Below, piece after piece: positions 8,369 to 17,651 of a stretch of DNA of 64,000 nucleotides. The translations under genes were made by a program, and so were the position numbers. Position 1 is the first letter of the stretch; the number at the start of each line of letters is the position of its first letter. The DNA is from Sinobacterium caligoides (lineage in GTDB: Bacteria; Pseudomonadota; Gammaproteobacteria; Pseudomonadales; Sinobacteriaceae). The notes under the pieces are model-generated. The model worked only from the letters and a program-made list of their open reading frames with translations. It was not told the DNA's origin and ran no database searches. The stretch lies in NCBI RefSeq assembly GCF_003752585.1, contig NZ_RKHR01000003.1, positions 1,054,001 to 1,118,000 on the forward strand, read 5' to 3'.

Positions 8369-9118
8369 TTACTTCAATAACAGGCTAACACTCATCGCAA
8401 TACACACCGCCACCGTCATGTAGCGCACAAACGTTACACCTTTCTTCACAGCAAAGGCAGCACCTAGATGAGACCCAACTATTTGTCCTAGGGCCATCAC
8501 CAAAGCAATCTTCCAAACGACCATGCCAGTCACAATAAACACCAACAAGGCGACTGTATTTGTCGTGAAGTTAAGTAATTTAGCATGCGCCGTGGCACGC
8601 AGTAGATCCATTGCACGTAGCTTACAATAGCTCAAGGTAAAAAAAGTGCCGGCGCCGGGACCAAAGAATCCATCATAGAAGCCCACGCCTGATACCAACA
8701 AGCCATTAAATGATTTTTCTGACAGCGTTGCCTTAGCCTTTACCTGGTCGAAGCTCTTGCTGAACAACAAATAGACTGCGATAAGAATCAGCCCATAAGG
8801 CAGGACGATCATTAGCAATTTTGCATCAAATAGCTGTAAGGCAAGCGCCCCCAAAGTAGCCCCAAGGGTAGCGGCAATAATGCCCCAAGTTTGCTGTTTG
8901 ACTGATACCAAATCACGCTTAATAAAAAAACGAGTAGCGGCGAAGCCCCCGAAGCAGGCGGAGAATTTCGTCGTAGCAATAGCCTGTACTGGGCTAACGC
9001 CCGCAAACAATAGCGCAGGCAGTGTTAACAAGCCCCCACCACCCGCAATCGCATCAATAAACCCAGCAACAAAAGCAATAGCTGCCAGTATGGCAAGAAT
9101 GTCCAACGTGATATCCAT
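8369..9118 (-). CDS. TSUP (TauE/SafE) family membrane transporter
   Basis: Predicted anion or sulfur-compound permease of the TauE/SafE family, 249 aa, with about eight hydrophobic segments. Two homologous halves carry the family's Gly-rich turns: FIDAIAGGGGLLTLPALL near the N-terminus and FYDGFFGPGAGTFFTLSY in the middle. Start ATG 9116-9118 (MDITLDILAILAAIAF) is preferred because AAGGCG sits seven bases upstream. An upstream ATG at 9151 overlaps a TATAAT-like box, which may be its promoter. Substrate unknown; the next upstream gene on this strand is a LysE-type exporter 116 bp away. Confidence 0.85.
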   Translation of the reverse strand: MDITLDILAILAAIAFVAGFIDAIAGGGGLLTLPALLFAGVSPVQAIATTKFSACFGGFAATRFFIKRDLVSVKQQTWGIIAATLGATLGALALQLFDAKLLMIVLPYGLILIAVYLLFSKSFDQVKAKATLSEKSFNGLLVSGVGFYDGFFGPGAGTFFTLSYCKLRAMDLLRATAHAKLLNFTTNTVALLVFIVTGMVVWKIALVMALGQIVGSHLGAAFAVKKGVTFVRYMTVAVCIAMSVSLLLK

Positions 9119-9234
9119 ATAGTAACGCCTTAACAATAAAAAGTGGCGCATTATATCCGAATATAAGAAAACAATTCTCTTTTTATCTTAGGAATAAAAT
9201 AGTAAAAGCACTCAATAGAAGGGAATAAAATAAC

Positions 9235-9870
9235 CTAGCCTTCTCTTTTGATAAAGAGGATGCTTGCCCCCATCCCCACAAACAAGCCACCGCTGATACG
9301 GTGAAACCACTTTGCGTTATTGATATTTGACATCAGACCATTAGCTCGCTGTGCCAAATAACCGTAAGTTGACAGCGACAAGAATGAAAAAGTCATAAAG
9401 ATAACAGTCATCAGCATAAATTGCGTAAGTACTGGGCTAGAGGTATCTAAAAACTGTGGGAAAAGAGCCGTAAAGAAAATAATTGGCTTTGGGTTTGTTG
9501 CCGCGACGAAAAAACCTTCCTTAAAGTAAGAGTCTAATGATCGATTAGCCTCCTCCGTAAGCTCAGTATTATTGAGCGTTGTTTTATTAACAGACCGAAG
9601 CTGGCGCACCCCTAAATAAATAAGATAGGCAGCACCGGTGAACTTCACCAGCGAAAATAAAGTGGACGAAGCCAAAAGAAGCGCACTGAGCCCGCCAGCA
9701 GATAATATGGACAGGAACATTAAGCCAATAATATTCCCTAAAGCAGACACCACAACGACCTTGCTGCCATTCACCGCACCATTATAAATGGCCAAGAAAA
9801 CAGCAGGACCAGGGCTGATGACACAAAGAAAACAAACGAAAACATAAGCAAACAATACGTCCGCACTCAT
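9235..9870 (-). CDS. LysE/RhtB family amino-acid exporter
   Basis: Membrane exporter for amino acids or related metabolites, 211 aa, with about six hydrophobic helices. Hallmarks are the N-terminal CVISPGPAVFLAIYNGAVNGSK (SPGP turn) and KFTGAAYLIYLGVRQLRS. The start ATG has GAGGT five bases upstream. Substrate cannot be told; homoserine, threonine or lysine exporters are the best-known relatives. It is a paralogue of the exporter at 21582-22178, but here no Lrp gene is adjacent. Confidence 0.85.
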   Translation of the reverse strand: MSADVLFAYVFVCFLCVISPGPAVFLAIYNGAVNGSKVVVVSALGNIIGLMFLSILSAGGLSALLLASSTLFSLVKFTGAAYLIYLGVRQLRSVNKTTLNNTELTEEANRSLDSYFKEGFFVAATNPKPIIFFTALFPQFLDTSSPVLTQFMLMTVIFMTFSFLSLSTYGYLAQRANGLMSNINNAKWFHRISGGLFVGMGASILFIKREG

Positions 9871-10033
9871 AAATACCTCGACAGGAAACTAAGCTTTCAT
9901 TATTTTAATGCGCCACATCATACAGTAAAAACAAGCCAGCTAGGGAAAAAACTAAAAAAGCTTATTTTTGCTGTCAAAAGCAGAGATATTATCTATCGGC
10001 ATATCAACAAGACCAACATGACTAACATCTAAT

Positions 10034-11164
10034 CTATGCTCTGTTTTTTTTCCCTTTATTTTTACCCAGTAAATAACCAATATAGAAGGGTACAAAGAAC
10101 AGAACTAAAATCAGCAACAGTAGTGCCGCCACCACGATGACAATGAGGCTTTTTAACTCTTCAATCGTGGTGCGAATCAGCCTGTCAGAGATAGCCTCGG
10201 CATCGGTTAAAATTTGCGCTCGCTCTTCGCTGACCATCACGCCCAAGGCCTGACGCTGCTCTGTAAGCAACTCTGCTAACGCCAACCGCTCCTCGGTCAG
10301 CTCGGCAGTAAACTCTGCCATAATTGGCGAGAATTCTTCGCCAAAAGTCTCTGCGATACGCTTTACGCGCTCAGGGTTGTCTTCCGTTAAGTCAGCCAAC
10401 TGGGCAGCCGTTTTCTGAATACTCCCCAACAACTGCGAGAGCTGTCCATCCTTCAAACCAGAGCGCAAATTGAGCATCTCTAGCTTCCAAGCGATGCTCT
10501 TCGAGGCCTGGGCGGTGCTCAGATCAACTCGATCAGAGATGTCCGACATCACCTGTGGCAGCGTCCCGACATTGGAATTAGCATCAGCGAGCGACAGGCC
10601 CTGGTACTGATACCATTGCGCAATAATACTGCCGCGCTTGAAACTCATGTTTTCCGGCTCATCTTGGCTCAGCTGTTGATCGATAAAGCCCGACGCCTTG
10701 CTGTATTCCTTCTCGGTTAAAATCGCCTTCGAGAGCGCCTTAAACTGCGTCAACAGCTCCGTAACCGCCGGGGTAATGTCCTGCTCTGTCCCCTTGAAGA
10801 ACTCATTGGCCGCGTCCGAGCTAAAGTACAGTTTCTGCTCGGCAATCAACAACCACATATCAATAATCACGATCATCGGATCCGACTGCAGGGCCGCAGA
10901 AACTGCCGCCTGATCACTCGACAGCTTCCAGTACAGAACTGACACCTTCACATCGATATCATCAGTGCCTTCGACGATCTCATCAGCCACCTGCTCAATT
11001 GTCTCTGAGTAGATTGGCAGGAAGTCTCGCGTCAGCTTGCGCATGTTCATCTGTTGATCGGTCAACGGCTCCGCTGGATTCTCAATCTTTACGTCCAGCA
11101 GCGAGCAGGCACTCAACGTCGTCAGCAGGGCAAAAACTAAGAGGGTTTGAGTCAGTGTACGCAT
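10034..11164 (-). CDS. lipoprotein with C-terminal transmembrane helix, unknown function
   Basis: Not recognised. 376 aa. It has a lipoprotein signal (LLTTLSACSLL, Cys at residue 20), a largely alpha-helical acidic body, a Glu/Leu/Ala-rich coiled-coil-like stretch (FTAELTEERLALAELLTEQ, onward to about residue 335), a strong hydrophobic helix (about 340-365) and a basic tail GKNKGKKNRA. It would be held at both ends: lipid anchor at the N-terminus, membrane helix at the C-terminus. The long helical segment before the membrane helix recalls chemoreceptor-like signalling helices, but no signalling domain is visible. Start has AGGGA five bases upstream. Monocistronic as far as can be seen. Confidence 0.75.
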   Translation of the reverse strand: MRTLTQTLLVFALLTTLSACSLLDVKIENPAEPLTDQQMNMRKLTRDFLPIYSETIEQVADEIVEGTDDIDVKVSVLYWKLSSDQAAVSAALQSDPMIVIIDMWLLIAEQKLYFSSDAANEFFKGTEQDITPAVTELLTQFKALSKAILTEKEYSKASGFIDQQLSQDEPENMSFKRGSIIAQWYQYQGLSLADANSNVGTLPQVMSDISDRVDLSTAQASKSIAWKLEMLNLRSGLKDGQLSQLLGSIQKTAAQLADLTEDNPERVKRIAETFGEEFSPIMAEFTAELTEERLALAELLTEQRQALGVMVSEERAQILTDAEAISDRLIRTTIEELKSLIVIVVAALLLLILVLFFVPFYIGYLLGKNKGKKNRA

Positions 11165-11815
11165 GGGAGTCCCTGATATATTGTTGGTGATACAGCCTGT
11201 AACAGCCCGACAATATAAACCTTACGATAACGCCTGAATAGCCGCAATACAGAATAATCAGCCGCAATATAATCATCGTCAACTTTATTGTTGATTGACC
11301 ACGCTTAAGGCTCGGCCAAAGAGCAAGCATAGCACTCGCTCACTCTAACCGGCAGCAACCTCCCCAACATTGCCGCCCGTGCAGCCCACACACTCAACTG
11401 ACAGCTTTTTGCTGTTACTATATCTTTTCTCGAAGCACATCGATCAGCTTGCTTTCGGCGTAATCGCCAAAACCACTATCGACAACAGCCTGAAAACCTT
11501 CGACAGCCACCGGCCCAAGCTTCGCCTCCTGCCTATCGATAGCGCCTTATTGACCGTCAGACTATGCCTCGCCACTAGTGAATATGCAGTAAAAGATAGC
11601 TCTCTACCGGTGAATATCGACTCGTTACTGTGACGATAAAACGCTACTTTCTACTCGACATTGACATTATTTTTATCGAACAAAAAAACTCCGGAATAAG
11701 CAACATCCAGCTAATACGCACCGCCTTACATTAAGCGTTCAAAACGATTGCCACAAAAAACAACAATAACGGTAACGTGATAAAGGCCTTCCTGGCCTCT
11801 CGACACCGAGAACTT
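11165..11815. other. 651-bp intergenic region without supported genes
   Basis: A weak plus-strand open frame (about 11370-11633) has no ribosome site and no recognisable product. A short hairpin (GAGGCC/GGCCTTT on the minus strand, about 11785-11801) just beyond the DOPA-dioxygenase-like gene may end its transcript. The right side must include the leader of nothing, since both flanking genes read leftward; the left side holds the lipoprotein promoter. Confidence 0.5.
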
Positions 11816-12172
11816 TTAACCGCGAGAAAATAACGCCAACTTAAGCGGTACTGGCTCGCCGAGCCACTGCGCATGCTCGGTGTGATCGGCAAGTTCATCC
11901 TGTGTCAGCGGATGCACAAGAATAGATAGACCCGCACGGTTGAGCTCAAGCCATGTAGTAAATTCCGCAAAATCCTGTCGCTGAAAAATGATTTGGCAGC
12001 TCCACTTAAGATGAGGGCCGACCAATTTCTCATGAAACCTGCCGACCTTCAGAGCGAAACGCCGCCCCACCTCCTCGCACAACGCCCTCGCACTTTCCCG
12101 CGTCGCTTGATCAAAGTAGATATGCGCATGATAGTGCTGATGCGTATTCATCAATCCCAGAATCTCACTCAT
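11816..12172 (-). CDS. DOPA 4,5-dioxygenase-like protein
   Basis: Small cytoplasmic protein, 118 aa, matching the DOPA-dioxygenase family: YHAHIYFDQATRESARALCE near the N-terminus, VGRFHEKLVGPH, WLELNRAGLSILVHPLT and DHTEHAQWLGEPVPL. Fungal and plant members open the ring of L-DOPA; most bacterial homologues are uncharacterised. Conserved histidines (HYHAH, the GRFHEKLVGPH stretch, VHP, DHTEH) are candidate metal ligands. Start ATG 12170-12172 is used; a second ATG seven codons in is possible. Same strand as the ACT-domain gene 58 bp upstream. Confidence 0.8.
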   Translation of the reverse strand: MSEILGLMNTHQHYHAHIYFDQATRESARALCEEVGRRFALKVGRFHEKLVGPHLKWSCQIIFQRQDFAEFTTWLELNRAGLSILVHPLTQDELADHTEHAQWLGEPVPLKLALFSRG

Positions 12173-12230
12173 CTTTTATCGCTCGCAGTGTTCTTTATTA
12201 TTCGATAGCACACTTCACCAGCAACACCGA

Positions 12231-12653
12231 CTATACGACGGGCTCAGCACTGGCATAGCGCGCCAAAGTCTCGAGACAGGCTAACGCCCTCTCGGCATCC
12301 TGCGCCGGCACGAAGATATGGTCGTGGTAGAAGGCCGCCACCACATTAGCACTAATATTTTCCTCAGCGAGACTAGTCGCCACTGCCGCCGTCAACCCTA
12401 CGGCCTCAAGACTCGAGTGTACCGTTAGGCTAAGACACTTAAAGACACCGGTGTATTCGACATCATGCTGATCCGCCTTACGACGAGGAATCACCACTGT
12501 CAGCCCTTCTTGCTCCTGAAAGGTGGCAATGGGCTGCAAGCAGAGCACGACCTCCAGATCGGCATCGAACAACGAGCCAAAGACAAACTCCTCTTCGACC
12601 AGCTCTGGCGTCATCGTTGCGATAAGCTTATTAATATTCTTTTCACCCGACAC
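12231..12653 (-). CDS. ACT-domain protein (two ACT-like modules)
   Basis: Cytoplasmic protein of 140 aa. It resembles the small bacterial proteins with an ACT_3-type N-terminal half (ELVEEEFVFGSLFDAD) and an ACT_7-type C-terminal half (LTVHSSLEAVGLTAAVATSL, then VVAAFYHDHIFVP). ACT modules bind amino acids or other small ligands, so a sensing role is plausible; nothing shows which. A GTG at 12651-12653 gives the usual MSGEKN start and AGGGGG lies about seven bases upstream; another GTG two codons earlier is possible. It may share a transcript with the DOPA-dioxygenase-like gene downstream. Confidence 0.8.
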   Translation of the reverse strand: MSGEKNINKLIATMTPELVEEEFVFGSLFDADLEVVLCLQPIATFQEQEGLTVVIPRRKADQHDVEYTGVFKCLSLTVHSSLEAVGLTAAVATSLAEENISANVVAAFYHDHIFVPAQDAERALACLETLARYASAEPVV

Positions 12654-12771
12654 ACACACCCCCTGCTACATGAGCAATACTTCAATAGACTACGGCATCG
12701 CACCGACTAATAAATCACTTATGCGAGCAGCGCTGTCAATCGCCCATTAACGACAACAGCCCTGCTCAGCT

Positions 12772-13602
12772 CTATTTAACCAGGTGTATCCCATCTTTCT
12801 CGATGGTGATTATGCGCTGTTTGTACAGACCGCCGATTGCCTTCTTAAACGCCGCCTTACTCATACCAAACAAGGCGGATATTTCCTGTGGTGACGACTT
12901 ATCGTGCACCGGCAAAAAACCATTGCGCTTCTCTAGCTCGCGCATAATAGTGCGGGCATACTTGTCACGTGTTTCCTGACCACCGGCAAGCGTCAAGTTA
13001 ATACGACCGTCGGGACGGATCTCCTTGATAAAGGCGACTTTTCGGTCACCGAAGCTCAATCGTTCGAAAACATCACTACTGTGCAGGACACCCCAGATAT
13101 GATTGTTGACGATCGCACGATGGCCAAGATCGGTGCTATTGGCGACGATGATATTGACCTTCTGCTTCGGCTTGTAGCGGTGTGACTGATCATCGACGAT
13201 GTACTTCTCAATCTTCGACGAGGCACTAATACGGCCACTGTTATCAAGGTAGAGGTAGACTAAATAAGAACCGCCCACTTGCATCGGCTTGTGTTGTTCA
13301 CCGAAGGGCACCAACACATCTTTATCCACCCCCCAATCAAGAAACGCCCCAACCTCGGTGCAATCGACCACTTTCAGATAGGCAAACTCACCCACCTGCG
13401 CTCTCGGCTTCTGCGTCGTCGCCACATAGCGATCCTGTGAGTCAAGGTAGATGAACACCTTCAACTCATCACCGACCTTAACGTTTTCACGCAGGTAACG
13501 GCGCGGCACGAGTACTTCGCCTAGGTCTTTAGCATCGACATAGGCGCCAAAATCGACCAGTTTGACGACTTCGAGCGTATAAGAACGGCCAACTTTAATC
13601 AT
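12772..13602 (-). CDS. cvfB: CvfB family S1-like RNA-binding protein
   Basis: 276-aa protein of the CvfB (YitL) family. Three S1-type OB folds fill residues about 1-215 (GRSYTLEVVKLVDFGAYVDA; KVVDCTEVGAFLDWG; NIIVANSTDLGHRAIVNNH). A winged-helix domain forms the C-terminus (KSSPQEISALFGMSKAAFKKAIGGLY). Known relatives bind RNA and affect virulence or translation in Gram-positives; the role in Gram-negatives is unclear. ATG with GAGG six bases upstream. Downstream of feoB on the same strand, but separated by a large inverted repeat, so co-transcription is doubtful. Confidence 0.9.
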   Translation of the reverse strand: MIKVGRSYTLEVVKLVDFGAYVDAKDLGEVLVPRRYLRENVKVGDELKVFIYLDSQDRYVATTQKPRAQVGEFAYLKVVDCTEVGAFLDWGVDKDVLVPFGEQHKPMQVGGSYLVYLYLDNSGRISASSKIEKYIVDDQSHRYKPKQKVNIIVANSTDLGHRAIVNNHIWGVLHSSDVFERLSFGDRKVAFIKEIRPDGRINLTLAGGQETRDKYARTIMRELEKRNGFLPVHDKSSPQEISALFGMSKAAFKKAIGGLYKQRIITIEKDGIHLVK

Positions 13603-13680
13603 GCAACAACCTCAGCGGTGGGGATCGGAAAACAGAGCGCGGGATTATACACCGCTGGCGAAGGCTTAGCGATAAGGCCT

Positions 13681-13742
13681 CACCACAGCATAGCCTGTTC
13701 TATCACAAGAAGGCGACAGACAGGCTATATTGCCGTGTGGTG
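13681..13742. terminator. composite inverted repeat after feoB
   Basis: Outer arms CACCACA (13681-13687) / TGTGGTG (13736-13742) and inner arms ATAGCCTGT (13690-13698) / ACAGGCTAT (13720-13728), both perfect. It lies 8 bp downstream of the feoB stop on the minus strand. There is no U-tract, so it may be an RNA-stabilising or partial terminator structure rather than a standard intrinsic terminator. Confidence 0.55.
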
Positions 13743-13750
13743 GAACGCTA

Positions 13751-16114
13751 TTAGAGCTGAACAGTCGGAATCAAATCACTATTACGACTGACCTTACGGG
13801 CATGGCGCAGCAGGGCGTAATAACCACCCGCCAAGGCAAGCAACATCGCCGCCACCCAGGCCAAAGACTCCTCTGGTCGACTGCCGACGCGTGCCAGCTG
13901 ATAAAAAATAACCGCAATAGTATAGGCCGACAGCGTATTCCAGGCCGCACTGTAAGCCGCCCAATAACCGCCGGCCTCCTTATAAATCGCACCCAGTGTT
14001 GCCACGCAAGGCATGTACAGCAAGACAAACAATAGGTAAGCGAAGGCTGCGGCCTGGCCATCGAACATCTGGCGCATCAACACCAGCGTCGACAACTCGA
14101 CTTCCTGCTCCTCTGCCGCCGCCGCCTGATCACTCACATCGCCGACACTGAGGCCCAGAGGGTCACCAAGGTTATCCATCACATCGACGAGATTGCTGCC
14201 AATACTTGCCACCGCTTCACCGAACTGAGCTGGGCCATCGAAGGGCTCCGCCTCAACCGCCGCACCACCGGCCTGCTGTCGTGCTACTTCGCCGTACAGT
14301 GTATCCAAAGTACCGACGACCACCTCTTTGGCAAAGACGCCGGTAAATACACCAACCGCCGCAGGCCAGTTATCCTCTTTCATGCCCATCGGTTCGAACA
14401 GCGGCACGATGGATTTACCGATCGCCGACAGCGCCGATTGCTCCGTATCTTGGTTGCCGAAGCTGCCATCAGTGCCGATCGAGTTGACGAAGTTGAGACA
14501 GACCACCACGATAACGATCGCCTTACCCGCCCGCATCACAAAACCCTTCAAGCGCTGCCAAGTCAGTATGCAAATCCCCTTCATGGTCGGCATATGGTAG
14601 GCCGGCAGCTCCATAATAAACGGCGCACGCTCACCGGACAGCAGGTGCTTGCGTAACAACAAGCCGCACACCACAGCCAGCGCCATACCAATAAAATAGA
14701 GGCCAAAGGCGATATTCTGGCCATTTTGGGGGAAAAAGGCCGCCGCAAACAACGCATAGACGGTCAGGCGAGCACCACAGGACATGAACGGTGCCATCAA
14801 CGTCGTCAGTAGTCGATCACTGGCACTATCGAGCGTTCGTGCCGACATCACCGAGGGGACGTTGCAACCAAAACCAACGATCAACGGCACGAAGGCCTTT
14901 CCTGGCAAGCCCAAACGCTGCATCAGCCGGTCGACGATAAATGCCGCCCGCGCCATATAACCAAAGTCCTCGAGAAACGACAGGCAGAAAAACAGCATGG
15001 CGATAAGGGGAATAAACGAAGCCACGAGCTGCATACCGCCGCCGACGCCATCGGCTAAGATTGCAATCAACCAAGCCGGTAAACCGACCGCTGTCATCGC
15101 CATACGAGGGTATTCAACAAATAAGGCGTTGGCACTGATATCAAAGAAATCGATGAAGGCACTGCCGACGTTGATCGTCAGCGTGAACATCAGGTACATC
15201 ACCCCGAGAAAGAGCGGGAAGGCCAGCCACTTATTCAACAATACATCATCGAATCGCTCGGAATAGGTCTTCTTCGGTGGCTCAAGCCGCACCGACTGCT
15301 CGGCGATAGTGGTAATCGTCGCGTAGCGCGCCTTGATCACCGCAAGGCTGATGTCTCCCTCCATCACTCGACGACAGTCAGCCAGTAATACTTGCCCTCG
15401 CTCGCCGGTTAGAGACAGATAACGCTGTTCCGCCTGGGCATCGCCCTCCATCATCGCGCCGATTAGCAACCGGTTACGACTGCGGCGCTGTACCTCTGTT
15501 TGTGGCTCACTGGCTGCATTGTCCTGTGCCGACTCAGTAAGGGGTGCCGCTAAGAGCGCCATCTGCTCTTCGACCAGTGCACCGAGATGAAAGCTCCCCT
15601 CCTCACCGCGCTCGAGGTAATGCTGCATCACATCTAACAGCCCATCTATACCGTCGTTACGACTAGCGATGACAGGCACCACGGGGCAGCCTAAGTTTTT
15701 ACTGAGCGCAATAGGATCGATGTGCACGCCATGCTTATCGGCCACATCCATCATATTCAGTGCCACCACCACCGGGATGCCGCTGTTCATCAGCTGCGTC
15801 GTCATATACAGCCCACGCTCAATGCTCGAGGCGTCAACGATGTTCAGCAGTAGATCGGCCTCACCGGAGTGCACGTATTGCTGCGCGACTTGCTCATCGA
15901 GTGAATCGACATCGGCACCCGCATGCAGTGAGTATGTGCCGGGAAGGTCGACGAGGGTGAAGTCGGTACCGGCATGATTAAAACGTCCCTCTTTTTTCTC
16001 GACGGTGACACCGGGCCAATTACCCACACGTTGACGCGTACCGGTCAACGCATTAAACAGTGTCGTCTTACCGCTATTGGGGTTACCGACGAGGGCGATG
16101 GTAGCCTGCTGCAT
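13751..16114 (-). CDS. feoB: ferrous iron transport protein FeoB
   Basis: Inner-membrane Fe(II) importer, 787 aa. N-terminal G domain: G1 GNPNSGKTT (residues 10-18), G2/G3 region GNWPGVTVEKKEG and VDLPGTYSL, G4 NMMD. The C-terminal part has the Gate motifs (FGCNVPSVMSART; later FTGVFAKEVVVGTLDTLYG) and about eight or more membrane helices. Start ATG with GGAG seven bases upstream. It follows feoA by 2 bp, an operon. No feoC is visible downstream; an inverted repeat follows the stop. A Fur box precedes feoA, so low iron should induce it. Confidence 0.97.
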   Translation of the reverse strand: MQQATIALVGNPNSGKTTLFNALTGTRQRVGNWPGVTVEKKEGRFNHAGTDFTLVDLPGTYSLHAGADVDSLDEQVAQQYVHSGEADLLLNIVDASSIERGLYMTTQLMNSGIPVVVALNMMDVADKHGVHIDPIALSKNLGCPVVPVIASRNDGIDGLLDVMQHYLERGEEGSFHLGALVEEQMALLAAPLTESAQDNAASEPQTEVQRRSRNRLLIGAMMEGDAQAEQRYLSLTGERGQVLLADCRRVMEGDISLAVIKARYATITTIAEQSVRLEPPKKTYSERFDDVLLNKWLAFPLFLGVMYLMFTLTINVGSAFIDFFDISANALFVEYPRMAMTAVGLPAWLIAILADGVGGGMQLVASFIPLIAMLFFCLSFLEDFGYMARAAFIVDRLMQRLGLPGKAFVPLIVGFGCNVPSVMSARTLDSASDRLLTTLMAPFMSCGARLTVYALFAAAFFPQNGQNIAFGLYFIGMALAVVCGLLLRKHLLSGERAPFIMELPAYHMPTMKGICILTWQRLKGFVMRAGKAIVIVVVCLNFVNSIGTDGSFGNQDTEQSALSAIGKSIVPLFEPMGMKEDNWPAAVGVFTGVFAKEVVVGTLDTLYGEVARQQAGGAAVEAEPFDGPAQFGEAVASIGSNLVDVMDNLGDPLGLSVGDVSDQAAAAEEQEVELSTLVLMRQMFDGQAAAFAYLLFVLLYMPCVATLGAIYKEAGGYWAAYSAAWNTLSAYTIAVIFYQLARVGSRPEESLAWVAAMLLALAGGYYALLRHARKVSRNSDLIPTVQL

Positions 16115-16116
16115 TC

Positions 16117-16386
16117 TTACTTCTCCACCGCTTCAATTCGCTCAACTTTCACCACTGCGGCCTCATCGCGACGCAAACTCAGGCTAAAGCCTCGTACCCG
16201 TATCTCAATAGGATCTCCAAGGGGCGCGCTGCGCACCACGCGAAACTCGCAACCGGGGGTGAGTCCCAAGCACATGAGTTTGCGACGATAAGACACTGCA
16301 TCCTGGTCATAACCAACGATACGACCCAAGTTGCCCACCGCCAACTCAGCGAGTGGTATAGTTTGTAGTGATATAGCGGCATTCAT
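16117..16386 (-). CDS. feoA: ferrous iron transport protein FeoA
   Basis: Small cytoplasmic SH3-like partner of FeoB, 89 aa. Typical pieces: LAVGNLGRIVGYD, KLMCLGLTPGCEFRVVRSAPLGDPIEIRVRGFSLSLRRDEA. ATG 16384-16386 is chosen (GGAG seven bases upstream); a TTG two codons earlier is unlikely. It overlaps nothing and leads the feoAB operon, with the Fur box 32 bp upstream. Confidence 0.95.
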   Translation of the reverse strand: MNAAISLQTIPLAELAVGNLGRIVGYDQDAVSYRRKLMCLGLTPGCEFRVVRSAPLGDPIEIRVRGFSLSLRRDEAAVVKVERIEAVEK

Positions 16387-16417
16387 AATCAATCTCCGAC
16401 AGCAAACAGATATTGGC

Positions 16418-16436
16418 GATAATGGTAATGATTCTC
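16418..16436. promoter_or_regulatory. Fur box before feoAB
   Basis: GATAATGGTAATGATTCTC matches the 19-bp Fur consensus at 16 positions. It lies 32 bp upstream of the feoA start, on the promoter side. No other iron gene is adjacent, so it is assigned to feoAB. Confidence 0.85.
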
Positions 16437-16492
16437 ATCCTCGTTATACAGCGCTACATCAAACATCCGTCTTCTTTACTAGAAATTAATTT

Positions 16493-17356
16493 TTAGAACA
16501 GGTTCGGATAATTTTGCCAGTAATTCTGGTAGCGGTCACTTTGCCAGTGGCGATAGACGTAATCCCAGTCAAGCGACTCAATACGCCAACCGTGGTGCGG
16601 CTCTAAGTTGGTAAAGAAAACAGGGGCACCATAATCACAAAAACGCGTATCGATACTAAGCCGCGCCGCGCTCTCCGCCGTGTTCGGTTCCGCCTTATGT
16701 ACACAACAAGAATGAAAGATAATGACATCGCCTTGCTGCATATTCGATACATGCCAGGTGGTCTCATGATCATAAACTTCGCACTGTACACCACCCACAC
16801 CCTGTGCTTCGAAAACCGGGCGCACGCCATCAAGGTGTGAATAGGGCAACATCTTCAACCGCCCCATCTCTTCCGTCATATCGTGTAACGCTACCCAGAT
16901 CCCCGCCATCGTCGGACCAGCATGATGGGAATGGGCGTCTTGATGTGGTGGAGTCTCATACCCTTGCTTACGCGGTGTCGCCATCCGCGCCATCTTCATC
17001 GGGTAGACGAAAACCTCGCCACCACTGACCACCCGCATCAAATCAGTAATGTCATCCTCGTGGAAAAAGCTGTGGAAAGATTCCAGCGCTTGAATTTTAG
17101 GATAAACCTCATCCCAGACAGGGTCTGTTTCAAAGAAAGGCTCGCCCATTAACGCCGGTAACTTAGTTTTTTTATCGCACACAATATGCGGTGACAACAC
17201 CTCTAGAAACTGCTCCATCAAACGCTGACACTTCTCATCGGCGACGTATTTTTTAAAATGCAAATACCCGTACTCTTGAAAGCGAGCACGCAATACCACC
17301 GGATCCTCGCCCCACAAAGAAACCACCAAAGGCTTGTTATTAGTCAATTTTCTCAC
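16493..17356 (-). CDS. phytanoyl-CoA dioxygenase (PhyH) family protein
   Basis: Fe(II)/2-oxoglutarate-dependent oxygenase, 287 aa. The facial triad is visible: HQD in ETPPHQDAHSHH, distal His in IIFHSCCVHKAEPN, and the 2-oxoglutarate Arg probably in SAARLSIDTRF. Most PhyH members in bacteria have unknown substrates (ectoine hydroxylase is one exception, but no ectoine genes are here). The start is uncertain: a GTG at 17354-17356 is adjacent to AAAGG; a TTG three codons later would have better spacing. Same strand as feoA, but 101 bp separates its start-side region from nothing related. Confidence 0.8.
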   Translation of the reverse strand: MRKLTNNKPLVVSLWGEDPVVLRARFQEYGYLHFKKYVADEKCQRLMEQFLEVLSPHIVCDKKTKLPALMGEPFFETDPVWDEVYPKIQALESFHSFFHEDDITDLMRVVSGGEVFVYPMKMARMATPRKQGYETPPHQDAHSHHAGPTMAGIWVALHDMTEEMGRLKMLPYSHLDGVRPVFEAQGVGGVQCEVYDHETTWHVSNMQQGDVIIFHSCCVHKAEPNTAESAARLSIDTRFCDYGAPVFFTNLEPHHGWRIESLDWDYVYRHWQSDRYQNYWQNYPNLF

Positions 17357-17651
17357 CCTTTATCGAGACCAGAACACCATTAACGGTGCCCAACGTTTAT
17401 TGTTCGCCGGCTAAAATACCGCTTCAAAGTCAAAAAAACCACCTCGCAGACAAACAATAATTTTAGATACCTAAAGATTTAAGATATTTAGGCACTTTAA
17501 AAACGCTCATTCCAGGAAAAAATTGACCATACGCAAAAACCACAACATCACCACGTAACATCCCTTGCTATACTTAATAAAATGTATACATTGCCCCTAC
17601 CTTTCATCCTCCCTTCGCCCCATGGCGACTTACTTCACGAGGAAAGCTCTC
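17357..17651. other. intergenic region between divergent genes
   Basis: 295 bp, AT-rich near 17430-17580, between the PhyH gene (minus) and the DUF5993 gene (plus). It must hold promoters for both. Short AT-rich direct repeats around TTTAGATACCTAAAGATTTA are visible, but no known operator is recognised. Confidence 0.5.

Noticed and set aside
11370-11633. 87-codon open frame on the plus strand
   Set aside because: Starts at a TTG without ribosome site, no family resemblance, composition not clearly coding.
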